A stretch of DNA of 64,000 bases from Cryphonectria parasitica EP155 (Eukaryota; Ascomycota; Sordariomycetes; Diaporthales; Cryphonectriaceae), in the NCBI RefSeq assembly GCF_011745365.1, contig NW_024468917.1:2599501-2663500 (forward strand), given 5' to 3'. Below the pieces are notes generated by a model. The model saw only the letters and a list, made by a program, of their open reading frames with translations, did no database searches and had not been told where the DNA came from. Positions 23,872 through 34,697 of the stretch are shown here, in pieces; the first letter of the stretch is position 1, and each line of letters starts with the position of its first letter. The translations under genes and the position numbers were made by a program.

Positions 23872-25436
23872 GACTGTAATGTGCGTCTTGTCAAGGCGAA
23901 GAAGGTGAGGCGGAAAGTTAAAGGCTGAGTGACCTTGAACTACCCAGAGAATGGACAGTAGCACAATAACTAAGCAAGGCTTCCCTGATATGGCTTGAAC
24001 GTGCTGCTGAGCCTTGCTGTCCCGTGCCTGATGCCTTGATCTTGGGGGTGCAAGGCACCAAAGATTTTGAGTCTGCCTGCCTTCTAGCCCTGGTGATTTG
24101 TCCCTTGTCTGCACAGGGAGAAACTTGTCATTGGAATCGGTGAGGCTATGCCAGTGGCTGTTGTGTGAGATGTATCTCGGGATGACCCTTGATAGACCAG
24201 AGATGCCGTGCTGGGAAAAGAATATGTTCTAGAGTATGAGGTAAGTGAGAGTACAGCGGTCCTCCCCTTGATTGACCAACAGCCGGTTTTCCCGTGTCCC
24301 ATGGTAGATAATCCGCTTATGTAACCAAACATCAGATTTACTTGTGGTGGAGGCTTAGCCTGAGCACTAACCCGCCCTGGCCGCCCTGCCCCCCTGCCGC
24401 CCAAGTTGTTCCCCCTACTGCAATGGTCTGGATTGGGAGTGATGGACTGAAGTGCAACTTAGTGCCTGACGAAGCTTCACTCCTCATCTGCGGTAGACGA
24501 GGCTACGAAAGGGGACGCGATCACTCTGACGCCTGGCAAGTCGGCTCAATATCACCTTTTCCTCTTTTGATTGTTTTGGCCCCCCTCCCAGTCAATATCG
24601 AGGACAGAGGCCCGACGCGGAAACCTTGAGGCAGGTCGTCTAAGCGCTACCCGCTGTCAGATTCTTGTCACCTCCTCGAATTCGATCTTGACCATCACCA
24701 ACCATCACAACCACCATATCCGACCTCGATAACGCGGCCGACCCGACCTCATACGGATCGACCAGCAGAGGCCCGCTGAAGACGGTGCCAGCGCTGCAGC
24801 CCGCTTTTCACACCACCCGTCGACCGAGCACGCGGAGCACGCTGAGCCTGTGCTCCCCCCCCAAAAGGAGCACCCAATCCTTACCACACACCTCGGTGCG
24901 ACCGAAAGTCAAAATCGGCATCGCAATCAACCCAAGCCCCCCAAAACCCTCTCCACTCTTTGTGTGCGAACTTCGACGGCAGAGACCGAAATCTGTTTTT
25001 CAGCCCCCGAACGACGTGGTCATTCACTGTCCTGTAGCCTGGCGAGATCTCTCGACAAGCCGCGGCACATCCTATCCCACAGGGCAGATTCCGTGATCAA
25101 CACCGTCGAACGGCCATCACTCGGCCGGCTCCTTTGGCAGATTGAATCATATAACCCTGCCGGGCATCTCGACAAGTTCGGCCTACACCTATTCGCCAAG
25201 CACCCAAATCGAATGGACCTCAGATCTCGACAATGAGCACCTGTACCTCTTTCTCGACCGGGACCGCCTTGATTCGTTTTGTTTCTTAGACCTCCTTTCG
25301 ACTGTTCATCTTTTTTTTAGTCCACTTCTTGGGTGCGCTCGTTCCTCGCAGCAGACGATACGCTGTCTGACGCGAAGGACCAGGCACACACGCTTCAGTT
25401 TTCACTTTGACAGACTACAACCCAGCAGGCGCAGAC
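23872..25436. promoter_or_regulatory. Divergent promoter and long leader region upstream of the R3H gene
   Basis: About 1.6 kb with no recognisable gene. The part 24650-25436 is pyrimidine- and CCA-rich and probably forms a long 5' leader of the R3H-SUZ mRNA; short upstream frames exist there. I see no conserved RNA element. Confidence 0.5.
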
Positions 25437-28111
25437 ATGACGGCTGTACAGACGACTATGACAGACGTTCAGAGGCTTTCATTTGCAAAGGTATTCCCAG
25501 TAGCGAAGCCTGTACGACTTATATATATGTGGAAGACTAATGATATTCCGTGTGCAAAGGTTGTGGCAGCCACACCTGACAGACCGAGTTCATCAGCTCG
25601 AGAGCCTTTATCCAGCGCTGTGCCCGAGAACGAGCCGCAAGCCGACTCCACAAAACTCGGCCCAACCGTGTCTGAGAAGGGGAAGATGATGGAGCCAGAC
25701 GGGGTAGCCGCCACGGCCACAATAAAATTGCCAAATGGGGACGGTATTGCGGCCTCAGGTCAAGCTCAGCTTGTCGGCGGGCTGCAGAAGCTGAGGGTGG
25801 AGGACAAAGCTTCTCCTAGTCTCGCGGCCAACGGTGCTAGTTCCACATCCACGGGTACATCTTCCAAGGTCCAGACGCCCTCAGATGACACATCTCAGAA
25901 AGGCGACTCCAGTTCTGATCTCGGCACCAAACCTCCCAGCCTCGACGGCAAGAGCATCACTTCTGGGACGACCTTCAATGCGCTGGACGAGAAAGAGTCG
26001 CTTCGACCTGATGACAGTGCAAGCGTGCAGGCTGCGGCGGAGGACGACGACGCATTTTCGGTCCGAGGTTCGCTAGTCGCAGGCTCACGGATGGGCTCAG
26101 AGGTGGCTGCTCGTTTTCAGCGCATTCAGTTGGGCGACATGCCTCCGAGAAGCGTCTCCCATCAACATGTCATTGTCGAATCTGGTAACCAAGGCGTCGT
26201 CACCCCACAGAGCGCTTCATCGGAGCAAATTCCGGTCACTGATGCCAAGATTGCGCTCGTGAGCGCGACGTCCACCCCAAGCGGTATGCACGGGCAGAAT
26301 CCTGATGATAAGCTCCTCGAGGCTATGTCGTCCCAGAAGGATCGGCTATTCCTGCTGAAGCTGGAGGAGACGGTTATCGAATTCGTACAGGACTCAAAGT
26401 AAGTTATCCCTGCAGACACCAGTGTCGTTCAAGAGACTGTCGCTGACTGGTTGGCGCAGGGAGCCGTTTATGGACCTACCTCCTTCCAACTCCTTCTGTA
26501 GGATGTTGACGCACAAGTTAGCTGATTACTACCACATGACACACTCGTTCGAGGCGAATGCTGGAGCTGTTCGCATCTTCAGAACTCCCTTTTGTCGAGT
26601 GCCTCCTTCGCTGGCCAGCATTGCGCAGAGCTCATCGGCTGCAAGCACGCCGCCTCCAGCAGTGCTACCCAGGAAGATCATGAGGCGTGGGGAGAATGGA
26701 CTTTTCGGCCCGGGAAGCTCCGGTCCATCCAAACCAACGTCCGAGGCCGGGAGCGATGCCAAGGATAAAGCAGCTGCCAAGGAGAAGTGAGTGCTCAACA
26801 CAGCCTACGCGTCAGGCACCAAGCTAACTTGTGTCTGTTGCGACAGGATGTCCAGGGAAGAGAGGGAAGAAGCTTACAACAAGGCCCGTGAGCGCATCTT
26901 CGGGACGGCGTCTACGGAGACGTCGACACTAGGTATGGCATATGCCCTTTCCGATTTCCTTTTTATGAAATTTCCAGGGCTGATGAATAAACAGAAAATG
27001 AAGACAGCACTGGGGTGTCTCGGGCAAGCTCTGTGTCGCTTCGTGACAAGGCCAACAGTGGGAAGAAAGCGAGGAGGCGACGCGACTCTGATACTTTCGA
27101 GACGCGGTCCAACTACGTTGCTTATGCGCCGGCCTATGGTCACTCCCACCAACCCACTTGGGTTCAACCGCAGTACGTCTCGGCAGGGAGCGCGCAATTC
27201 AATGCTCCCGCTACACAGCAATACGCGACTGCAATGCCTCCTATGTACGGCCCTCCGGCCCAATCGTGCCCACCTATGATGCCCGGCGGCGGCGGTTATG
27301 GAGTGCAGTGTAACAACATGCCAAACGTGAGTGTCTCAACCATTGCTTTCGATCTTGAGGACCATCGCTGACAAGTCAACAGTACCCACAGCCGCCTGGC
27401 CAGCCTCGATACCAGCCTCCAATGGGCTCCATCGCCCCTGGACCTTACGGTTCCCCAATGCAGCCTCCCCCTCCGCCTCCTCCTCCTCCTCCTCAGCAGC
27501 AGCAGCACGGATGGCAGCAACCACCGCCGCCCACGTTCAACCAGAGCCCGTACCAATCTCGGGCCACGCCAGTGACAGGGACAGGTATACCCTATCCTTA
27601 CGGCGCCCTTCCGGCCAATGTCAGTCCTCATGACCCCAAGAGCCAGCATCCCATCCCTGGCAGCTTCAACCGCCATGCATTCAACCCGAAGACGCAGTCA
27701 TTCGTGCCTGGTACCGGCATGGCACCCATGCCGCCTCCTTCTGGGCCTTACAACTACATGCCTCCGCGGCAGGATAGTCCTCAACTCGTGCCACCTCCCC
27801 ACATGGGTTATCCAGGATATCAGACCGCGCCGCCAATGGTGCAGCAGCCTTACGGCAATGGAGGGTACGGCATGCTGCGGCAGGGATCGAACAACTCTCT
27901 CCCTCCTTACCACCATCCGCCTGCCGCGATGCAGCATCCGCCTCATGTCCCCCACCAGCTCCCACCCCACCCCGCTGCTCAGGGTCCCCATCACATTCCC
28001 AACAAGCCCTCAATGCCTCAAGGGCCACCCATGGGACACGGACAACCACCCTTCAGCAACCTGCCGACATACGGCAACCCGGCGGCCCTGCCGCAGAAAC
28101 CCACAACCTAG
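25437..28111 (+). CDS. R3H-SUZ domain RNA-binding protein with Pro/Gln-rich tail
   Basis: Likely cytoplasmic mRNA-binding protein of the R3HDM/Encore type. Exons are 25437-26398, 26460-26786, 26847-26932, 26995-27326 and 27383-28111, giving 811 residues (788 if an in-frame intron at 25491-25559 is removed). The R3H domain spans the exon 1/2 junction (KLEETVIEFV...FCRMLTHKLADYYHMTHS), with the Arg-x3-His core in RMLTH. A SUZ motif follows (LPRKIMRRGE...EEAYNKARERIFG). The tail is Pro/Gly/Tyr/His-rich with a PPPPPPPPPP run and many MPP/GYP units, suggesting condensate-prone disorder. The N-terminal 300 residues are Ser/Thr-rich and disordered. The precise target is unknown. Confidence 0.88.
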
Positions 28112-28848
28112 CAAGTGCGTGCGTGCATCTACAGGTGTTTTCATTCATTCTTTCTCTCTTCTTTTTTGGTCTCCTCTCTCTCTCTCTCACACACACTCAC
28201 ACACACACACGGATGGACACGGATGATCATCATGATAAAGGCGTACGGAATTTTCTCGGTGCATACAGGCGTTCAGGCAAGGGGGAAGGGGTTCCTGCTG
28301 GTCTGAAGGGCTGGTCAATCATAGCATGAGTGGGGCCATCGTTCAGAATCAGGCCCAGGTAGTTAGGATTCGACTACAACACTAACATTGTGGAGGGGGA
28401 ATCCAAACAAAAAAAAAAAAACTCGCACTTGCTAGAGGGATGATACTACTATACTAGATCATCCATAATACGATACAGTTTTCACAGTTCCTTCCATGAC
28501 TTTCTTTAGCTGTGATCAGGGCACTCAAGCGACCACTGGCTCTTGAGGGCAACTTGTACAAGGCATGATGCTTGCGCGAGTCTTCAAAATGTCAATGACG
28601 TGAGATTTCTTTTTCCGCGCCCATCGATTTCTATTTATTACCCCTTGAACGCCTGTCGGGCTGTCACTTTTTCCCTTTCCCCAAGGCGGTCCCGCCTCGT
28701 GATCCCCCCTTGAGATCAGACCGCAACAGCATGACCCCGAATCGCGGTCCTGGTCAGTCCCTCGCCGGCGATACTGCACAGGCCACTGTATATGGATGGA
28801 GAGAAGGTCTGATGTCTGCACAACTATCAAGTCCAACACACTCATCGC
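28112..28848. other. Convergent spacer with CT/CA microsatellite and A13 run
   Basis: 3' flanks of the R3H gene and eif3f. It contains a (CT)n(CA)n tract around 28171-28211 and an A13 run at 28409-28421. No gene is seen. Confidence 0.6.
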
Positions 28849-30047
28849 TCAGTCGCCGTTCTCCCGTGGCTCGCGGGGCTCACGAGGCTCTCTTGGTTCC
28901 CTCTGCTGACCGCCGCCGCGACCACCTCCTCGTCCACCCCGCTTTCCACCACGTCCACCACGGTCACCGCGTCCGCCCTCCTTGGCGCCGTCCTCACCAT
29001 CCTTGGCGCCCTCGGCATGGGGTCCCGATAGCGGCGCGGTCGCCAGCCTCTGGGCGAGGTCGATCTGCGTCTTGACGCTGTTGGCGAGGTAGCTCACCAT
29101 GAGCACGTCCTGGATGTGATTGTTGAAGTCGTGCTCGATGGCGCTCGGGTCGACCTTGGGCGCGAGGGACAGGTTGTTCATCAGATACTGGCCCAGGGCC
29201 TGGTTAGGGTCCCGCTCCTCGTCCAGAATCTCTCCCACATAGCCGCTCGATCGCTCCAGCAGGTCCTCGGTCTGCGCAAGGGCGGTTGCCAGCCCCTCGA
29301 TATCGGGCACAAGTGGCGCGGTGCGGCTCTCATTGTTTGAGGCGGAGGCGATGGCCTCGAGGGCAGCACGCTCGGCATCGCCGGTGGAGAGCTTGTGCGG
29401 GACCTCGATGAACAGGCACGACTCAGCGGCGCGCTCAGGGTTGACGGCGGCAGGTGCGGAGATGTAGCACTTGGTCTCGATGTCGGAGCCCGGCTCGGTG
29501 GAGATGGTCATGTGAACGGCCGGGTGAGGGAAGGTGCCGGTCTCCGGGGCGGCAAAGAAGTTCTGGATGAGGGAGGAGAAGCTGTTGAGCTCGAGGGCGG
29601 TGGCGTACCAGCCCAGCAGGGTCTCCCGAGGCGAGGCCTTGAGGGTAAGGGCCAGCATCGTGCGCTGGAACTCGACGTCCACCTCGACCTGATCCTCGTT
29701 CTCGACATGCGGGATTGCAAAGCTGTTGCGCACCTCGACCTCGGTACCGTCTTCGCTGCGGACTCCTATCAGGGCGCCAATAACGCGAGGCTTGGGTCCA
29801 GTCGAGTTGGGTGTGGGTGGATCGTCGCTGCGCGTGGCATGGTCGAGTATGGAGAGGATGGCCTGGGGAAAGGATACATTCATTAGCTGGAGCTCCATTG
29901 AGAGAAGATCAAGACACATATGAGGAAATAGCGACGTACTTGTGGCTGGATGTTGACGGTCATGGGTGAGATGTTGCTGTTGAAGCCTGGCATCGAGGGT
30001 GCAATAGGCCTGGCCAGGTGCAGGAATTCCTCCGAATCTATCGCCAT
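28849..30047 (-). CDS. eif3f: Translation initiation factor eIF3 subunit f
   Basis: MPN-domain subunit of the eIF3 complex that organises 43S pre-initiation complexes. Exons are 29940-30047 (MAIDSEEF to NIQPQ) and 28849-29862, giving 373 residues. The MPN core is recognised from [53 protein letters not shown] and [11 protein letters not shown]; it lacks the catalytic JAMM zinc residues, as expected for eIF3f. The C-terminal MitMem-type helices contain [13 protein letters not shown]. The extreme C-terminus is an Arg/Gly tract (GGRGG units) followed by four REP repeats, low complexity that is optional in this family. It is divergent from utp25. Confidence 0.95.
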
Positions 30048-30461
30048 CTTGAAAGATCTCGTTGGCGGAATGCAGTCGGTAAGGGTGAGGGCGGAGGTTC
30101 GGGGTGCAGGTGGGTGTTGGGGGAGGTTTCGTTTGTTGAAGTGTGCGTTCAACCCCGCGATGATTGTTCCTGTTCGTGTTGCAAAATTCCCTTTGTCGCT
30201 GCCAAAATGTGGGGCGGCACCTGCGCTCTTTGTGGGCACTAAACCGCAGGGGTCAAGTACCTCTGTACATTAGTCCTCAGTCTCTTACCCTGGTTCTCTG
30301 TACCTTTTCGCGATAAGATAAGAATTTATTTTTCGAAAAGGCAGCCAGTTGAATTTCTTAAGACAGTTTTTCATACCCTTTTTCTTTGGCTTGAGAGGCC
30401 TTTCATCTTTTCATCTTACTCTCAATTCGAGGCTTGAGAGATACTCAGGCGATCTGAGATC
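30048..30461. promoter_or_regulatory. Bidirectional promoter of eif3f and utp25
   Basis: 414 nt between two divergently transcribed translation/ribosome-biogenesis start codons. It includes the element CGCGATAAGATAAGAA at 30309-30324, also found upstream of guf1. Confidence 0.65.
30309..30324 (+). promoter_or_regulatory. Tandem GATAAG element CGCGATAAGATAAGAA (copy 1)
   Basis: Two overlapping GATAAG cores preceded by CGC, 153 nt upstream of the utp25 ATG. It could bind GATA-type factors, or act as a variant of the PAC motif (GCGATGAG) known from yeast ribosome-biogenesis promoters. Both readings are inference. Confidence 0.5.
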
Positions 30462-32841
30462 ATGGGTCCAAGAGGTCGAGCAGGATTTCGTGGAGGCTCA
30501 AGAGGTGGAGGGCGAGGCAGAGGGGGCTCTCGTGGTGGCAGTCGAGGTGGCTTTCGAGGCGGTAGCCGAGGCGGTAATCGAGGTGGTAGTCGAGGAGGCA
30601 GTCGAGGAGGCAGAGGAGGCGTATCGCATGCTCACAGAGGACCGACTTTCGACAGTGCCAGAATAGAGTACAGGTTGGTCTGCAATCCATCTCATACTTT
30701 CAATGATATCTGACTGACTCAATCTATAGTGATTCAGAAGATGAGTCTGCAGAAGAGGGCTCGGATATGGAGGGGGAGGGGGAGGACGAGGATGACGATA
30801 TTGAGGAGCTAGAAGATGCCTCGGAAGATGAAGAGGAGAGCAAAGCTCCTGCACGACCTTACATGGCACTCATGCAGAGCCTCACTGAAGATTCCGGTGC
30901 GCCCCAGGCCAAGAGGAGGAAGCTGGACCACAAACAAACACCCAGTGAGAAACCAGAGAGCAGAACGGCAGAACCAGAAAGGAATCAGGTCGAAGACGTC
31001 GACTTTGTCGATGAAGCTGAGGAAGCTCCTGGCGAGACTGATGCAGAAGCTGCTATCGATGAGGAGGAAGACGGCGAGGACGACGACGAGATGCTCAGCA
31101 CCTCGGATCCTTTTGAGAGCCATTTTGCTGCGATTGATGAGGCCAGCATTACGAGAAGGCTCAGAGCGATTGAAGAGGGCAAATGGTCATTGAAGAAGGC
31201 GTCCTTGGCATCCTTGAAGGGGGCAAAAATGGTCTTGAACTCTCCAGATACGGGGGATGAGAGCGACCAAATCACCGTGCCGGGTCCCGTCCCCAGCGCT
31301 TCAGAACTATCTCTCAAGCAACGCCTGCAAATTTCTATGGCTGGGAAAAAGGCAAAGTTTGATGCTGTCGAACAGTCCCTTGCGCCAATCATGTTCGGCT
31401 ACAAGGACCTGCTCTTCTGCAACCGGAACATGGGTAATGGGAAGAGTATGCGGCGTCTAGCATGTCTACATGCTCTCAACCATGTCTTCAAGTTAGTTTT
31501 TCCTTGCTCTCAGGATGGGCCCCATGGTATTGACAACATCACAGGACCCGAGACCGTGTTATCAAGAATAACGGCAAGCTTGCTCAACAGCCTGACGCGG
31601 ATCTGGAGCTGCGAGATCAAGGCTTCACCAGACCGAAAGTCCTGATGATTCTCCCGACACGAGAGGCCTGCTACAAGATGGTCGAGATGATGGCATCAAT
31701 ATGCGAGCCTGAAACGCAGGAGAACCGCAAGAGATTCGACGACTCGTACCACGACAAGGAAGACAGGATACCTGGAGACAAACCCGCGGATTTCAAGGAC
31801 CTCTTTGCTGGCAACGACGACGACATGTTCCGGATCGGTGTTAAATTTACCAGGAAAACCATCAAGTTCTTTGCTCAATTCTACAACTCTGACATACTCA
31901 TAGCTAGCCCGCTGGGGTTGAGGATGGCGATTGGCTCAGAGGACGGCAAGAAGGTCGAGCATGATTTCCTCACCTCTATCGAGATCGTCCTTGTTGACCA
32001 GGTCGATGCTCTTTTGATGCAGAATTGGGAGCATATGGAGTACATCTTCGAACACCTGAACCTGCAGCCCAAGGACGACCATGGCGCCGACTTTGCCCGG
32101 GTGCGGAACTGGTACTTGGAAGACCAGGCCAAGTACTTCCGGCAGACTATCCTGTTGACCCAGTTCAACACACCTGAGATCTCGAAGCTCTTCCGGCTAC
32201 ACTGCCAGAACTGGGCAGGCAAGGTGCGCATAGAGCCAGACCATACCGGCGTCATCCAGGAGATCGGAGTCAAGGCCAAGCAGACGTTTTCTCGCTTCGA
32301 GGCGTCCTCGCTCGAGGATGAGCCGGAGGCCCGATTTTCGTACTTTACCAAGGCCATCCTACCGTCGCTGGCCAAGCGCTCCAAGGACAGCATGGGCACA
32401 CTGATACTGATCCCGTCCTACCTGGACTTTGTGCGCGTGCGCAACTATTTCGCCACCAACGCGACGGCGGAGAGCCTCACATTCGGCACCATCTCAGAGT
32501 ATGCGTCGATCCCCGAGGCCTCGAGAGCGCGGTCCCATTTCTTTGCAGGACGGCACAAGGTCTTGTTATACACCGAAAGAGCGCACCACTTCCGAAGATA
32601 TGTGCTCAAGGGCGTACAGAGGATCATCATGTACAGCCTGCCCGACAATCCCTTCTTTTACAAGGAGATTGTCGGTGCCACCCTGGCCAAAGCCGAGCAG
32701 GACCTGAGGATAGAGCCGGGACAAGGGGCTGTCAGGGTCATGTTTTCCAAGTACGATGTGCTCAAGCTGGAGAGGATTGTCGGCACCCAGAGGGTTGGAA
32801 AGATGATTCGGGAGAGGGGCGACACGTTTGACTTTGTGTAG
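30462..32841 (+). CDS. utp25: Utp25, small-subunit processome component (digestive-organ-expansion-factor family)
   Basis: Nucleolar protein needed for 18S rRNA maturation; a degenerate DEAD-box-like fold without ATPase motifs. Exons are 30462-30673, 30730-31491 and 31545-32841, giving 756 residues. The family core is unmistakable: [96 protein letters not shown] and [15 protein letters not shown]. The N-terminus encoded by exon 1 is almost entirely Arg/Gly/Ser repeats, followed by long acidic stretches in exon 2. Introns use GTTGGT and GTTAGT donors. RGG tails are common in nucleolar proteins; here they are N-terminal. Confidence 0.95.
30480..30620 (+). repeat. Degenerate 12-15 nt repeat encoding RGGSRGG units in Utp25
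   Basis: Repeated CGAGGCGGTAGT-like units encode roughly ten RGGS/RGG motifs. This is an RGG box typical of nucleolar RNA-binding proteins, expandable by slippage. Confidence 0.9.
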
Positions 32842-33123
32842 AAGGTTGGACTACTTTTGAAGTAGAGAGACAGCATTCAGCAGTAGCTCCCACAGGAGCG
32901 TTCTCCAACTATATATACCTGGTGACACCCACACAGTAGTGCTTTTCCTGTTGGTGTCTGCACGACCGTATGTTACAGTCCAAATTCAATGCCTCCCCTT
33001 CCAAGCCGAGACCCGGTCAACGCCTACTTGGTAATTGATGATTGATATCACAACGCCTCCCCCTCCTCCCATGTTGCCCTACCGCCCCCTCCCCCCCTCC
33101 CCCCCCCACGCGTCTCGAGTGTC
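32842..33123. other. Convergent 3' flank between utp25 and the bL17m gene
   Basis: Short spacer with C-rich homopolymer runs around 33058-33109. On the minus strand TGTAACATA at 32977-32969 resembles a Puf4-type site, 147 nt past the bL17m stop. No gene is seen. Confidence 0.5.
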
Positions 33124-33877
33124 CTATACCTGGAACTTGTACGGCCTCCCCGTCTGCTCCTCCTCCTGCTTGATAAAGTTGTTCCTCTCCTGCCTTTTTA
33201 TCTTCTCCACCAGGTCCCTGAACTCCTTCTCGCCGCCCTTCCTGAACGCCAGCATCTTCTTCACGTTCATCATGGTGAGGTTGTTGGACCGCTTCTTGCC
33301 CAGCACCTCGTCCCGGGCCACGGTGGCGGCGGTCATGGCGAAGCGCACGTCCGCGGGGCCGTCGACGAATAATAACAGGGCCGAGGGCGCCTGGTCCTGC
33401 TGGTGCTTGTTCATGGGCTCGGTGCGCAGGACGCGTGTGTAGCCGCCGGGCCTGTTCTCGTAGCGCTCGCGCAGCTCGCCGAAGAGCTTGGGCAGGAGGA
33501 GGTCGGGTGTCTAGGGATTTGTACATTAGAACGGCGGGGGGGGGGCACGCCCCCGTCAATTCACCTTGTTGCTGGTCCTCTCCTGATTTCGAATTCGTAG
33601 ATCAAGAAAAGAGGAGGGGAAAACATACGTAGAGAATCGCCTGTGCCTTCCTCCTCGCGGTCTCGTTGTTGTTCTTGGCCAGGGTGATGAGGTTGTCCGC
33701 TAGCCTCTGGGCCTCCTTGGCCTTGGGCCAGGTGGTCTGGATGGACTCCTGCTTGACCAGCGAGGTGACGAGGTTGCGCAGGAGGGCCTGCCTGTGGGCC
33801 GAGTCGCGGCCGAGGGTGCGGTACTTCATGTGGCCACCTGCCATCCTCGCCAGCGTTGCGCGGAATGCGCCGTCCAT
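33124..33877 (-). CDS. mrpl8: Mitochondrial large-subunit ribosomal protein bL17m (MRPL8/YmL8)
   Basis: Mitoribosomal protein at the peptide exit tunnel rim. Exons are 33629-33877 and 33124-33510, giving 211 residues. The bL17 signature is KYRTLGRDSAHRQALLRNL followed by SLVKQESIQTTWPKAKEAQ, matching bacterial L17 (KLGRTSSHR...TTLAKAKE), and then GGYTRVLR. A fungal C-terminal extension ends GRPYKFQV. The model starts at ATG 33877 (MDGAFRATLARMAGG); the second Met, eleven codons later, is an alternative start nearer to the family core. Confidence 0.93.
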
Positions 33878-34697
33878 CGTATCGAGCTGTCTTTTGGTGT
33901 TTGGTGGTCGTGGGGCGCCTCCCTTTTGTGTTCAGTCTTGGGTTGCACTCTCGGGTCCTGTGGCGTGTTGTGTGTCGTGCTGGGGTTCTGGTCTCTCTAT
34001 GAGGGTTCACCAGGTTGGGTGGGGAGGATGGATGGTGGTCGTTGTGCTGGTCCCAAGGTTCTTTGCTTGAGTCGATTGATGTTGGCGGGTCATGGAATTT
34101 TTAGAGGTGCAAGATTTGGCGGGAGCGTTCGTCAAGAAGTACCGCCTTGGTATCTCGACTCACACGTTAGGAGCACTTCTAGGCCACATAGTCACTTAAA
34201 TGATGATCATACTTTATCATGTATGGCTTGTATGTGTATAAATATTGTTTAACCTTCAAATCAAAGTTTCAGTATATTTCTAAGCCAGTGCTGCTTTTCC
34301 CTGTCTTCCCTCATGTTACCCCTCGGTACATGAGAATACTTGCACTGAGAGCTACTCTGCATAAACCCAGGCACTACAGCCGGACCCCTGACCTCATCCT
34401 CGACTGCAGTCCGAAATCCGCTATAGGACATCGATTTATCTCTGCGACAACACTCTTTTATCCTCAAACAGCAGCTCAAGACCTTGTGGTCATTCCCACC
34501 CTCGAGACCATCCCCTCCTCCTCCTCCTCCTCCTCCTCCTCCTCGTACAGCTATTCCTTTTTCTTTAAAACACAAAAGAGATTGTCCTCTATTCACCAGC
34601 TCACGAAAAAAAAAAAAAAAAAAAAAAAAAAGTCTTTTAAAAAGGCCTCGCGTGCTGCTTCCACGCGGCGCGCGACATATAATCTCCCTCACAAAAG
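33878..34697. promoter_or_regulatory. Divergent promoter between two mitochondrial-protein genes, with TCC and poly(A) tracts
   Basis: 820 nt between the bL17m and Mic12 start codons. It holds a (TCC/CTC)n tract at 34515-34543 and an A26 run at 34606-34631, only 67 nt before the Mic12 ATG. Poly(dA) tracts are known nucleosome-excluding promoter elements in fungi. No other gene is seen. Confidence 0.55.
34606..34631 (+). repeat. Poly(A)26 tract upstream of mic12
   Basis: An uninterrupted A26 run that probably marks the core promoter region. Its length may vary between strains or be affected by sequencing error. Confidence 0.9.
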
